From assembly GCA_902800355.1 (NCBI GenBank), contig CADCEE010000006.1, positions 1 through 48,917 of the forward strand: a stretch of DNA of 48,917 bases, written 5' to 3'. The stretch is from an uncultured Erysipelotrichaceae bacterium (lineage in GTDB: Bacteria; Bacillota_I; Bacilli_A; RFN20; CAG-826). The notes below the pieces were generated by a model, which made no database searches, was not told where the DNA came from, and saw only the letters and a program-made list of their open reading frames with translations. Every line of letters begins with the position of its first letter. Within the stretch, counting starts at the first letter, position 1. A program made the position numbers and the translations under genes. This document shows positions 33,489 to 42,865 of this stretch, in pieces.

Positions 33489-33508
33489 TGTGGATAACTT
33501 TTTCCACA
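33489..33508. promoter_or_regulatory. inverted pair of DnaA boxes (dnaB side)
   Basis: A perfect TGTGGATAA at 33489-33497 and TTTTCCACA at 33500-33508, 2 bp apart in opposite orientation, 22 bp upstream of the dnaB -35 box. An almost pure AT stretch follows at 33509-33534. Confidence 0.75.
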
Positions 33509-33530
33509 TAAAAATTATAAATTTTTTATA

Positions 33531-33560
33531 TTTACAAGCCCTCATTTCGCTTGGCATAAT
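33531..33560 (+). promoter_or_regulatory. dnaB promoter
   Basis: TTTACA at 33531-33536, 18-bp spacer, CATAAT at 33555-33560 preceded by TGG (extended -10). The start near 33567 gives a leader of about 19 nt with AAGGGGAGG. Confidence 0.7.
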
Positions 33561-33585
33561 CATTGTCAAAAGGGGAGGCATAGAG

Positions 33586-34848
33586 ATGGTTGTTTTATCA
33601 GAACAAGACATGTTTGAAGTCAGAGTTAGTACGCTTTTAGCGGACTATGACCGCGAAACAATCACCAATCTCTATCAGCCTATTATCGGTTATAGTGCTT
33701 TAGCGATTTATTTCTCGTTTTGGAGTGAATCGAAAAACCAAAAGGTCCTTTCTTATTCTTCTCATGAACAGTTTTTAGCAAGGATGAAGATGAATCCAGG
33801 AACTTTCTTAGAAGGAAGAAAACTTTTAGAAGCGGTAGGACTAGTTAAGACTAGATTAGAAAGAATTAAAGATGTCAAAATCTATCACTATGAGTTATTA
33901 GCACCGAGAACCCCACAAGGTTTCTTTGGCGATACCTTGTTATTTGGCTTACTCATTCAAGCAATTGGAGAAAATGACGCTCAAAAAATGAAGCGTGTTT
34001 ATGAAGTTCATCATTTAGAAACAGCGGGTGATGATATTTCTACATCATTTAATGATGTGTTCCACCCAAATTTTGAAGATGCCGCCTTTATGCAAGCTAG
34101 TAAATCAAGTAGCAATATCGCTGGAAGAAATAGGAGCAAAATCGCTACTGAATTTAGCTATGATGACTTTTTTAAATCTTTAAAGAGTGAAAGTCAAATT
34201 TCGGAGACTGCCTTCACTAAGAAAGAGATGAAAGAAATCGAAAGATTATCTACTCTTTACGGTGTCAGTGAAGAAGTGGCGGCTCATGTGGTTGCAAACT
34301 GCTATTCCCCAGAAAAAGAAAAAGGGAAAAGAGTAGACTTACACCAAGTTAATGAAGACCTTAAAAATGAAGTTAGTTATTCTACAGCAAGTAGAAAATC
34401 TAATAGAAGAAGTAAGAACAAAGTTCTTGGTGATGATGGCTTAGCCGCTAAGATCCGCTGGTTTGAAGTTACTAGTCCAAAAGAAGTATTATCTGTTTTA
34501 CAAAATGGTACTAAACCAGCTAGGGCGGATTTAAATATTATTGATAATCTTAGTAAAGATTATAATTTAGCAAATCCCGTGATAAATGTCGTTATTGATT
34601 TTGTTCTCACAATGAACAATAACGTATTCTCAAGATATAGCGCAGAGAAAATTGCTGCCAGTTTATCTAGAGAAGGTATTGAAACCGCAGTGGATGCAAT
34701 GGAATATTTACGAAATAACTATACGAAAGACAAAAAGAAAGGAGTTAAGAAATCACAACCAAAAGTAGAGGAGGGATCTACTAATAAACAAGTAGAAGAA
34801 TCTACTATTGATGACGACGAGTTAATGAATTTCTTCGAGGACCGTTAA
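33586..34848 (+). CDS. dnaB: replication initiation/membrane attachment protein DnaB
   Basis: Firmicutes DnaB (not the helicase) helps DnaI load the replicative helicase at the origin and at restart sites. The 420-residue protein has the DnaD/DnaB layout: N-terminal winged-helix region (about 1-110, with YQPIIGYSALAIYF), a low-complexity linker and a C-terminal DnaD-like domain with IDFVLTMNNN near 343-352 and a charged tail. The frame is open 105 bp upstream into the DnaA boxes, but GGGGAGG before the ATG at 33586 sets the start. One base separates it from dnaI. Confidence 0.9.
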   Translation: MVVLSEQDMFEVRVSTLLADYDRETITNLYQPIIGYSALAIYFSFWSESKNQKVLSYSSHEQFLARMKMNPGTFLEGRKLLEAVGLVKTRLERIKDVKIYHYELLAPRTPQGFFGDTLLFGLLIQAIGENDAQKMKRVYEVHHLETAGDDISTSFNDVFHPNFEDAAFMQASKSSSNIAGRNRSKIATEFSYDDFFKSLKSESQISETAFTKKEMKEIERLSTLYGVSEEVAAHVVANCYSPEKEKGKRVDLHQVNEDLKNEVSYSTASRKSNRRSKNKVLGDDGLAAKIRWFEVTSPKEVLSVLQNGTKPARADLNIIDNLSKDYNLANPVINVVIDFVLTMNNNVFSRYSAEKIAASLSREGIETAVDAMEYLRNNYTKDKKKGVKKSQPKVEEGSTNKQVEESTIDDDELMNFFEDR

Positions 34849-34849
34849 T

Positions 34850-35755
34850 ATGGAAAGATTAAAAGTTGAACAAAACATCACCATCTCTGAGAAGTTTTTA
34901 AGACAGATTGAAGAATCTATTTTTGAAAACGAAATCGCGATGCGTTATTTAAGAAAACTTGGACTTAATGATGAGCAAATTAGAGAGAACGCACCAAAAA
35001 TCTATGATTTTTCAGAAGATGTGAAAAACTGCAAAAATTGTAAAGGATTAAAGTACTGTAATAAATCCCCTAAATTTTTAGTAACCAATATCACTTATGA
35101 AGAAGGAGTGGTCGATAGAAACATCCTTCCTTGTAAGAAATATTTAGAACAAGTGAATTTTAAAAAGAGATTTGCGGTAATTGATTTTGGTGAAGAATTC
35201 TTTGATAACCATATTAAGAGTGATATTTCTAATTTATCCAGTAAAAGTAAGAAAGAGATTCTTAAGAAATATAAAGAATCCGCTTTAGATAAAAAATCTA
35301 ATGCTTGGATCTATATTAAAGGGGACATGTCTACTGGTAAATCTTATTTTGCCGCAACACTTTGTGTTGATGCAGCAAGAAACCAAGCCTATAACTCTAT
35401 TTCCTTTATTGATGTTCCAGAAAGATTTAAAGAATTAACAGACTTAGCGTTCCAAAAGAGTCCTAAGTTTAATGACTTATTAGAAACAATTAAGAATAGC
35501 GAAATGTTAGTCCTTGATGATTTTGGTAATGAATTCAAAAGTGATTTCGTTAGAGAAAATGTTCTATTCCCAATCTTATCTTATAGAGCAAAGAATAAAT
35601 TATTCACTATAATTACAAGTAATTATTCTATGGAAGAAATCTGCACGATGTATCAATCAAACGCAGCGAGCAAGCCAAAAATTGAGCAGATTAAACAACT
35701 ACTCAAATTACTTTGTAAGGAAGAAATTACTTTACCAAGCTTTCTAGCTCAGTAA
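34850..35755 (+). CDS. dnaI: primosomal protein DnaI, helicase loader
   Basis: AAA+ ATPase that loads the replicative helicase. The 301-residue protein has a cysteine-containing N-terminal domain (CKNCKGLKYC near 62-71 and a later CKK), the P-loop KGDMSTGKSYFAA near 160-172, Walker B MLVLDDFGNE near 219-228 and sensor TIITSNYS near 258-265. It directly follows dnaB. Its 3' end overlaps the convergent mutM-coaE gene by 29 bp, without a terminator between them. Confidence 0.95.
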   Translation: MERLKVEQNITISEKFLRQIEESIFENEIAMRYLRKLGLNDEQIRENAPKIYDFSEDVKNCKNCKGLKYCNKSPKFLVTNITYEEGVVDRNILPCKKYLEQVNFKKRFAVIDFGEEFFDNHIKSDISNLSSKSKKEILKKYKESALDKKSNAWIYIKGDMSTGKSYFAATLCVDAARNQAYNSISFIDVPERFKELTDLAFQKSPKFNDLLETIKNSEMLVLDDFGNEFKSDFVRENVLFPILSYRAKNKLFTIITSNYSMEEICTMYQSNAASKPKIEQIKQLLKLLCKEEITLPSFLAQ

Positions 35756-37139
35756 TTATCTTATTAATTTTATTTATAAAGGCGGCCTTTGTGCCGTCAT
35801 TTTTTATGACGTAAGTAGCCTTTAAGATATTTTGGTCTATTTTATTGGTCTTATTTATTTCTTTTAAATATAAAGCTTTGGCTTTGTCTCTACTAGAAAT
35901 GAGTTCATCTTGTTTATCTTTAGATATATCAATAACGATGATGTTATCAAAATATCGATCTAAATTAGATTCAAATAGTAGAGGAACTTCAACCACTCTA
36001 ATTGGAGATTTTGAAGTAGATAAGAAATTGTTAATTTCTTTTTCCACTAAAGGATGAACTATTCTTTCTAGTTTTCTTTTATCTTTTGGATGAATTAATA
36101 GATAATCTCTTAAAACATCTTTATCGACTTGTTTATCTTTGAATTTTAAGCCAAACGCTTTTTCGATTTTGTTAGTTAATTCACTAGTTTTATATAGTTC
36201 ACTTACAACTTTATCAGAAGATAAAACTGGATAGCCTTTTTCTTTAAAAACTTCTGAGGCTGTAGATTTTCCTGATGCAATCTTACCAGTAATAGCAACA
36301 TTAAGTGGTTCACCAACTTTTCTTTGACAACACGGACAGAATGTTGTGCCTCTTCCACCTACTTTAATAAAGCGTAATTCATGCTTATGACATGTTGGGC
36401 AAATTTCTCCAGATTTCCCGTAAACTTTTAATCTAGTTTGGAAGTTTCCGTCGATATCTTTTCCAGGGTGGTAACTTTTAATAGTGGAGCCACCCGATTC
36501 AATAGCTTGTAAGAGAATCTCTTTTGCGTTACTAACAATCTTTTTCCATTCTCCTTCTTTGATTTTATTTGCAGGAGTCAATGGATGAATGTTAGACGCA
36601 AATAAAGTTTCATCTACATAAATATTACCTAAGCCAGTCATTAAGGTTTGATCGAGTAATGTAGTCTTAATTGGCTTTTTAATGTTTTTCACCTTTTTCA
36701 TTAGTGATTTAACATCATCAATATAGAAAGGCTCAGGACCAAGTTTAGAAATCATTTCATCAGATTTATAGGTTGCTTCACTAGATAATTTTAGAATGCC
36801 AAAACATCTAGAATCGTCATAGCAAAGTTTATGTCTGTTATCTAAATGAAATACCACTCTAGCGTATTTAGAATCTTTATCGCTTTCTAATAGTTCATAA
36901 TACTTACCTTCCATCCTTAAATGAGAGAGCATTACTAACTCATTAGTGAGATGAAAAATAAGATATTTACCGATTCGAGAAACATCTAAAAATGTTTGTC
37001 CTTGAAGGTTAGAAATAAATTCCTTAACATCGCCTTCAATTTGGCCCGCTCTTAAAACATCAATCTTTAAAATTTTTCTATTTTTAACGATTGGAATTAA
37101 GACTATTTTAACTGTTTCAACTTCTGGTAATTCTGGCAT
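35727..37139 (-). CDS. mutM-coaE: fused formamidopyrimidine-DNA glycosylase / dephospho-CoA kinase
   Basis: Two full enzymes in one 470-residue frame. Residues 1-275 are MutM/Fpg: catalytic PELPE start, K58 in RIGKYLIF, H-two-turn-helix TGLGNIYVDE near 168-177 and a zinc finger with C247, C250, C268 and C271 (ending CPCCQ). Residues 280-470 are CoaE: P-loop GKIASGKST at 285-293, LSSDK near 306-310, HP near 362 and EVPLLFE at 384-390. The linker is about 5 residues. The two genes are neighbours in Bacilli, so fusion by stop loss is the simple explanation. It removes 8-oxoG from DNA and completes CoA synthesis. Follows polA with a 3-nt gap. Confidence 0.95.
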   Translation of the reverse strand: MPELPEVETVKIVLIPIVKNRKILKIDVLRAGQIEGDVKEFISNLQGQTFLDVSRIGKYLIFHLTNELVMLSHLRMEGKYYELLESDKDSKYARVVFHLDNRHKLCYDDSRCFGILKLSSEATYKSDEMISKLGPEPFYIDDVKSLMKKVKNIKKPIKTTLLDQTLMTGLGNIYVDETLFASNIHPLTPANKIKEGEWKKIVSNAKEILLQAIESGGSTIKSYHPGKDIDGNFQTRLKVYGKSGEICPTCHKHELRFIKVGGRGTTFCPCCQRKVGEPLNVAITGKIASGKSTASEVFKEKGYPVLSSDKVVSELYKTSELTNKIEKAFGLKFKDKQVDKDVLRDYLLIHPKDKRKLERIVHPLVEKEINNFLSTSKSPIRVVEVPLLFESNLDRYFDNIIVIDISKDKQDELISSRDKAKALYLKEINKTNKIDQNILKATYVIKNDGTKAAFINKINKIITELESLVK

Positions 37140-37142
37140 ATT

Positions 37143-39746
37143 TTATTTGCAGTCGTACCACGAATCTCCGTATCCTCCATCAACTTCAAGTGGAACTGAT
37201 AGATCCATTGCTGAAGTCATAGTGGATTTAACGATTTCGTAGGCTTTCTCCTTTTCTTCTTTCGGTACTTTAAAAATCAATTCATCATGAATTTGTAAAA
37301 CCATTTTAGTTTTTAAGCCAGCCTCTTTTAAGGCTTTTTCCACGCGAATCATGGCTATTTTTATTAAATCTGCAGCACTTCCTTGTATTGGAGCGTTCAT
37401 TGCTGCACGCTTAGCGAACTCTCTAACTTGATAATTTGAATCATGTAATTCTCTTAAATATCTACGCCTTCCTAACATAGTGGAAACATAACCATTTTCC
37501 ATAGCTTTTGAAACAAGATCTTTAAAGAAATCATTTACCTCAGGGAAGGCAGCGTAGAAATTATTAATAATCGCTCTAGATTCTCCTAAAGGAATTTCAA
37601 GTTGTTCACTTAAACCCCAATCAGAGATACCGTATATAATACCGAAGTTCACGGCTTTTGCTTTTCTTCTTTGAATAGAATTTGGCTCATTTTCTAGGTT
37701 AAAGACTTTCTTAGCGGTAGCGCTATGAATATCTTCATTTGATTCGAATACTTTTTTTAGAGATTCGCAACCTGATAAATGGGCTAAAATACGTAGTTCA
37801 ATTTGTGAATAATCTAGACTTAAAATCTCATATTCGTGGTTAGGATAATAGAAAGCTTTTCTAATCATTTTTCCTTCTTCATCGCGAATAGATATATTTT
37901 GTAAATTTGGGTTTGAAGAAGATAATCTTCCAGTTTGAGTTAAAGCTTGATTAAAGCAAGCGTGGATTTTGCCGTCTTTATAGACATGTGGCTTTAATCC
38001 TTCAATATAAGTAGAGATAAGTTTTGAATACTTGCGATACTCTAAAATCTTATTAACAATTGGGTGTTTATCTACTAATTCTTTAAGATTATCAAACGAC
38101 GTTGATCCTTTTTTGTTGGATGGTAAACCTAATTTCTCATAAAGGATAACTGCGGTTTGTTTAGAAGATGAAATATTAAATTTTTCACCTGCTAAATCAT
38201 AGATTTCTTGCTCTATTTCTTTGAGTTTTGTTTTATAGACATCTCCGAATTCATCAAGCACTTTAGTGTCTAATGGGAATCCTTCAATTTCAATGTTGGC
38301 TAATGTGTCAATTAATGGAAGTTCTACTGTTTCATATAAATCGTAGATAGCAATCTTCACTAACTCTGCTTTTACTTTATTTGCCAAGCATAAAGATTGA
38401 TAAGCAACTTTAGCGGTATAATCAGGATTTTCACTAGTGAATAAAGATAAATCTTCGTCTTTTTTCTCACTAGAAATGTCTACTCCATATAAGTTAAAGA
38501 CATTTTGAGGACTGTTTTTAATCGATGTATCTAATAAATAAGAAGCGATTAAAATATCAAATTCTAATCCGTTAATGGCTATGCCATTATTGGATAAAGA
38601 TACTTTAATAGCTTTGTAGTCAAAGCAGTACTTTTTATATTCGCTAGATTCTAATATTTCTAATAACTTCTTATCAGTTTTAGCGTCATCAATAGAAATG
38701 TAGTAGTGGTGTTTTTTATCACTAATAGCTAAGCCAAAGACTTCACTACGATAATAGTCGTCATAGTCTTCATAGTCTAAAGCGATACCAATTTCTTTTT
38801 CTAATGTTGCTCCTTCAAAAGAGGAGATTTTTTCTACTTCAATATTGATGCTTTCTTCACTCTTTTTCCATTTAGGAGATACTTTGGCTAAGAATTGCTT
38901 TAATCCGTATTTTTGACAGAATGTGTTAATTGATTTGAAGGAGTATCCTTCATAGATTGTATCTTCTACTGAGAAAGGAAGCTCGATATCAGTTTTAATG
39001 ATTGCAAGATCTCTAGAGATGCGACCGATTTCGCTATTCTCTTTAATTGCTTCTCCAACCTTGCCTTTAATTTCATCTACATGAGCGATGATGTTATCAA
39101 AAGATCCATATTCTTCAATTAACTTAACCGCGGTTTTTTCTCCAATTCCTGGAATACCAGGAAGATTATCACTGCTATCACCTCTAAGTCCTTTATAGTC
39201 AATAATTTGAAGTGGCTCAAAGCCATATGTTTCTTTAACTAATTCTGGAGTCATAGGTACAACATCAGATAGACCTTTTCTAATGATGTTAACGGTGATT
39301 TTATCATCCACTAATTGGAGGAAATCTCTATCTGAAGTATAGATAGTTACTTCATATCCTGCTTCCTCAGCTTTTTTAGCGATAGTTCCAGCAATATCAT
39401 CACCTTCAAAGCCTTCTTCTTCAAATTGGAAAATACCAAAGTTCTTTAAGAAGTCTCTTGCGATTGGGAATTGCTCTACTAATTCTTTAGGAGCAGGTTT
39501 TCTATTAGCCTTATATGTTTCTAAAGCATCATGACGGAAATTATGTTTTGCTGCATCAAAAGCAACAATGATTCCTTCTTTTTCTTTTAAAGAAGAAACG
39601 ATTTTATTAATCATATTGCTAAAAGCAAAAATGGCGTTAGTAGGAATACCTTCTTGATTACGCATAATTTCCATTCCTGGATATGCGGTAGCAAAGTAGG
39701 CTCTAAATAATAATGAGTTACCGTCAATAATTGTTAATTTCGCCAT
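37143..39746 (-). CDS. polA: DNA polymerase I
   Basis: Gap-filling repair polymerase. The 867-residue protein has the 5'-3' exonuclease (LTIIDGNSLLFRAYFA at the start, TSDRDFLQLV near 139-148, GIPGIGEKTA near 196-205), a middle domain that lacks the DxE exonuclease motif (the site reads ALDYED), and a complete polymerase domain (DYSQIELRILAHLSG near 668-682, RRKAKAVNFGIIYG near 714-727, QIHDEL near 826-831). Like Bacillus Pol I it should lack proofreading. It lies between dnaE and mutM-coaE. Confidence 0.97.
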   Translation of the reverse strand: MAKLTIIDGNSLLFRAYFATAYPGMEIMRNQEGIPTNAIFAFSNMINKIVSSLKEKEGIIVAFDAAKHNFRHDALETYKANRKPAPKELVEQFPIARDFLKNFGIFQFEEEGFEGDDIAGTIAKKAEEAGYEVTIYTSDRDFLQLVDDKITVNIIRKGLSDVVPMTPELVKETYGFEPLQIIDYKGLRGDSSDNLPGIPGIGEKTAVKLIEEYGSFDNIIAHVDEIKGKVGEAIKENSEIGRISRDLAIIKTDIELPFSVEDTIYEGYSFKSINTFCQKYGLKQFLAKVSPKWKKSEESINIEVEKISSFEGATLEKEIGIALDYEDYDDYYRSEVFGLAISDKKHHYYISIDDAKTDKKLLEILESSEYKKYCFDYKAIKVSLSNNGIAINGLEFDILIASYLLDTSIKNSPQNVFNLYGVDISSEKKDEDLSLFTSENPDYTAKVAYQSLCLANKVKAELVKIAIYDLYETVELPLIDTLANIEIEGFPLDTKVLDEFGDVYKTKLKEIEQEIYDLAGEKFNISSSKQTAVILYEKLGLPSNKKGSTSFDNLKELVDKHPIVNKILEYRKYSKLISTYIEGLKPHVYKDGKIHACFNQALTQTGRLSSSNPNLQNISIRDEEGKMIRKAFYYPNHEYEILSLDYSQIELRILAHLSGCESLKKVFESNEDIHSATAKKVFNLENEPNSIQRRKAKAVNFGIIYGISDWGLSEQLEIPLGESRAIINNFYAAFPEVNDFFKDLVSKAMENGYVSTMLGRRRYLRELHDSNYQVREFAKRAAMNAPIQGSAADLIKIAMIRVEKALKEAGLKTKMVLQIHDELIFKVPKEEKEKAYEIVKSTMTSAMDLSVPLEVDGGYGDSWYDCK

Positions 39747-39749
39747 ATA

Positions 39750-42700
39750 TTATTCCTCTAATAATTTGATTTCATTTGCGATGAAACTATCTTTATCTTC
39801 TTTTTTGTCGTAGCGGCCATTTATTAATAAAATGTTATTTTTCTCTAACAGAGAAAATACTTTTTCATAAGTTTTCGCAAAGACGACTACTTCAATTTCT
39901 CCATCCTCATCAAATACTTTCATAAACGCCATCGAGGTGTTGTTCTTTTTGGATTTGATGACTTTGATGGTGGAGACAATACCTGCAATATTAATATAAC
40001 CATTGCTGGTTGAAATGTCTGAGATACTAATTACGTGATAGCGATCAAGTAAGTCTTTTTTATAACGAAGCGGATTATCGCTTAACATGATTCCTAATTC
40101 TTCATATTCGAGATTTAAATTAGTTAGCGGGTCATCTTTGGCTTCAAAATATTGCTTTTGATGATCTAAGGTATCATCTAAGATTAATTGTCCTTCATTA
40201 TCTAAAGATAACTCTGCTAATTGATATGCATAGTGAAGGGTTGCTCTTAATGTTTCTCTATTTTTATTAAAGACATCTAACGCTCCTGAATTAATAATTT
40301 TTAAAATTACTAGTTCGGAGACATTATTAGAAAACATTCTACTAACAAAGTTAAAATAGTCAGTGAATTCTCCGTTTAGATGTCTTTCATCTAATATTTT
40401 ATTGGTGACATCGATATTTACTCCTCTAATCATATTGATAGGGAAAAGTAGTCCATCTTTATCTATGACAAAGTGTTTCTCGCTTTTATTAATGTCAGGG
40501 AGAAGTACTTTTAATTTTCTTTTCTTAAGTTCAGAAACGTAATCTCCAAATTTGGCATCTGTTCCTCCGGAAGAGATTGTTAATATAGCAGCATAGAATT
40601 CGAGCGGGTAGTGGTATTTTATATAGGCCATTCGACAAGCGATAATGGCGTAAACCACAGCGTGAGATTTATTAAAGCCATAATCTGCGAATTTAAGGAT
40701 GTTATTAAACATCGCGACTGCATCTTTTTCTAAATACCCATTTTTAATACAGCCAGAAACAAATTGCTTCTTGCTACTTTCTAACACTGATTTCTCTTTA
40801 TGAGAAACAGCACGTCTAAATAAATCTGCGTCTTCTGGAGAATATCCCGCCATTTTAATAGCAAGAGAAGATATTTGTTCTTGATAAATCAATACTCCAT
40901 AAGTAGAAGATAGGATTTCTTCGACATCTTTAGATAAATATTTTGGCTTAATCTTTCCTGCTTTTCTATCTGCATAGTCTTTTATGTTATCCATTGGTCC
41001 TGGTCTAAATAAAGCGATTAAAGCAACGATGTCATTAAAACATTCAGGCTTTAAAATTTTCATTGCGTTTTTCATACCAGAGCTTTCAAGTTGGAAGATA
41101 CCGATAGTTTGCAAGTTTTTAAATAATTCATAGCATTCCTTATCAAGATAAGGAAGATGATAAAAGTCTAGGTTTGTATTATGGTTTTTATTAACGAGTT
41201 CAATACAGTATTCAATAATTGATAATGTTCGAATTGCTAAAAAGTCCATCTTTAAAATACCTTGTGGTTCAAGATAGTCTTTTTCATATTGCACAGTGTA
41301 GTGGTCTTCATAATCAATAGTGACTGGAATAACACTGGTAAGCTCGTCTTGATTTAAAACAATACCTGCTGCGTGAGTGCCAGCTTGTCTAGGAAGTCCT
41401 TCAATTTTAGAGGCTAGGGACACTATTTCTAAGAAATATTTATCGCTATCGACTAGAGTCTTGAATTGAGGAACTGTTTTATATGCTTCTCTTAAATTCA
41501 CTTTATCGGGAATTGCTTTAGATAATAAATCGATGTGTCTAGTTGGAATGTCATAGATTCTTCCAATATCTCTAAGAGCTTGCTTAGCCTGAATAGTTTG
41601 AATAGCCACAATACTAGCAACTTTTTCATTACCATATGTTTGTCTCATATATTCGACCATATCTTCACGTTTAGTGTCCATAAAATCGACATCAATATCA
41701 GGCATGGTTTTTCTAGCTTTATTTAGGAATCTTTCAAACTGCAAATCGTAATCTAATGGGTCAACTTCAGTAATATTAAGGCAATAAGACACTAAAGACC
41801 CTGCTGCGCTTCCTCTTCCTGGACCCACTAAAATGTCATGATTTTTAGCATAGCTAACATAATCAGAAACGATTAAGAAATAGTCTTGGAAGCCCATTTC
41901 AATGATGACATCTAATTCTTTTTTACATCTTTCAATATGCTTTTGATCTAAGATGCCTTTATCTTTTAAGCCTTGATGGACTTTTCTTTTAAGAGCGTCA
42001 ATAGAGTCACTAACTGGGAAGTGATATAGTTGACCTCGTTTTTTATTAAATTCAAAAGAAGTGGAATTAAGTATTTTCTCAGTTAATTCGATTTCTTCTT
42101 TATCATATAAAGAGTTATATGCTTCTATTGGTTTAAAATAATTCTCTCCAGATTTAGTTTTACTTTCAATTTTCTCGCCTTTATCAATGGCATTTAAGAT
42201 GTCTAAAGTAATTGCCTCATTCTTTTTCTGATATTCAATACGAGGGAAGGCCACTGTTTGATATGTATGTTCGGTTGCAAACCTTCTCACTCTATCCGCG
42301 TAATTAATATCATCTTTATCACTTACTTCAACACCAATATAGAAGACGTCTACTAAGTTAGATAATTTTGCGACTTTTTTAGCAAAATCAGCTTGCTCAA
42401 ATTCTTCAGGGAAAGCATTATAATAAGACTCTAAAACTCCTAATAAACCTTTATGATTATCTAAAAGATAATCTTCTACAGGTTCACCTTTAGAAATAAG
42501 GGCAGAGACTTTTATTAAATTCTTATAGCCGTCTTCGTTTAAGGCATATAGAACTAAAGAATAACCGTTAACAAGAACAGAGATACCAATAATGGCTTTC
42601 TTTTTGATTTTGTTCATCTCTTCAATGAAGTGAGGAACCCCGTATAAATAGTTAAAATCTGCTAGTCCTGATCCTATATATCCACTAGAAAGAACACTAT

Positions 42701-42773
42701 GGGAGATTTTATCCATAGTTAATCCGCTTTTTAGAAAGGAATATCCGGATATAACTCTTAACGGTACAAACAT
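39750..42773 (-). CDS. dnaE: DNA polymerase III alpha subunit DnaE, short form
   Basis: In Firmicutes DnaE extends primers on the lagging strand for PolC. The 1007-residue protein is about 100 shorter than B. subtilis DnaE. The PHP domain is degenerate (start FVPLRVISGYSFL replaces the metal histidines). The polymerase core has GPGRGSAAGSLVSYCL near 318-333, PDIDVDF near 358-364, GIVLNQ near 469-474 and SHAVVYA near 706-712; an OB domain follows near 915-990. The ATG at 42773 has no Shine-Dalgarno; a TATAAT box lies 18 nt upstream, predicting a leader of only about 11 nt. Confidence 0.95.
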   Translation of the reverse strand: MFVPLRVISGYSFLKSGLTMDKISHSVLSSGYIGSGLADFNYLYGVPHFIEEMNKIKKKAIIGISVLVNGYSLVLYALNEDGYKNLIKVSALISKGEPVEDYLLDNHKGLLGVLESYYNAFPEEFEQADFAKKVAKLSNLVDVFYIGVEVSDKDDINYADRVRRFATEHTYQTVAFPRIEYQKKNEAITLDILNAIDKGEKIESKTKSGENYFKPIEAYNSLYDKEEIELTEKILNSTSFEFNKKRGQLYHFPVSDSIDALKRKVHQGLKDKGILDQKHIERCKKELDVIIEMGFQDYFLIVSDYVSYAKNHDILVGPGRGSAAGSLVSYCLNITEVDPLDYDLQFERFLNKARKTMPDIDVDFMDTKREDMVEYMRQTYGNEKVASIVAIQTIQAKQALRDIGRIYDIPTRHIDLLSKAIPDKVNLREAYKTVPQFKTLVDSDKYFLEIVSLASKIEGLPRQAGTHAAGIVLNQDELTSVIPVTIDYEDHYTVQYEKDYLEPQGILKMDFLAIRTLSIIEYCIELVNKNHNTNLDFYHLPYLDKECYELFKNLQTIGIFQLESSGMKNAMKILKPECFNDIVALIALFRPGPMDNIKDYADRKAGKIKPKYLSKDVEEILSSTYGVLIYQEQISSLAIKMAGYSPEDADLFRRAVSHKEKSVLESSKKQFVSGCIKNGYLEKDAVAMFNNILKFADYGFNKSHAVVYAIIACRMAYIKYHYPLEFYAAILTISSGGTDAKFGDYVSELKKRKLKVLLPDINKSEKHFVIDKDGLLFPINMIRGVNIDVTNKILDERHLNGEFTDYFNFVSRMFSNNVSELVILKIINSGALDVFNKNRETLRATLHYAYQLAELSLDNEGQLILDDTLDHQKQYFEAKDDPLTNLNLEYEELGIMLSDNPLRYKKDLLDRYHVISISDISTSNGYINIAGIVSTIKVIKSKKNNTSMAFMKVFDEDGEIEVVVFAKTYEKVFSLLEKNNILLINGRYDKKEDKDSFIANEIKLLEE

Positions 42774-42791
42774 ACAAATATATTACTAAAA

Positions 42792-42797
42792 ATTATA
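42792..42797 (-). promoter_or_regulatory. dnaE -10 box
   Basis: Minus-strand TATAAT (plus 42792-42797) with no clear -35. The start near 42785 would leave about 11 nt before the ATG and no Shine-Dalgarno. Confidence 0.5.
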
Positions 42798-42820
42798 TTA
42801 ATTATCACGGAAATTTATAA

Positions 42821-42850
42821 AATAAAAAGCCCTGGATAATAGGGCTTGAT
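42821..42850 (-). terminator. terminator after nrnA
   Basis: Stem AAGCCCT/AGGGCTT at 42827-42847; on the minus strand it is followed by a T-rich run. It separates ackA-nrnA from dnaE. Confidence 0.85.
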
Positions 42851-42865
42851 ATTGGTTTAAGTTAA

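Noticed and set aside
33481-33585. 35-residue N-terminal extension of DnaB
   Set aside because: It runs over two DnaA boxes and the promoter; the strong Shine-Dalgarno is before 33586, where the family N-terminus begins.
33361-33585. Chromosomal origin oriC
   Set aside because: Four DnaA boxes are suggestive, but dnaA, dnaN and other origin genes are absent and the boxes are placed as promoter-proximal pairs. Regulation is the simpler reading.
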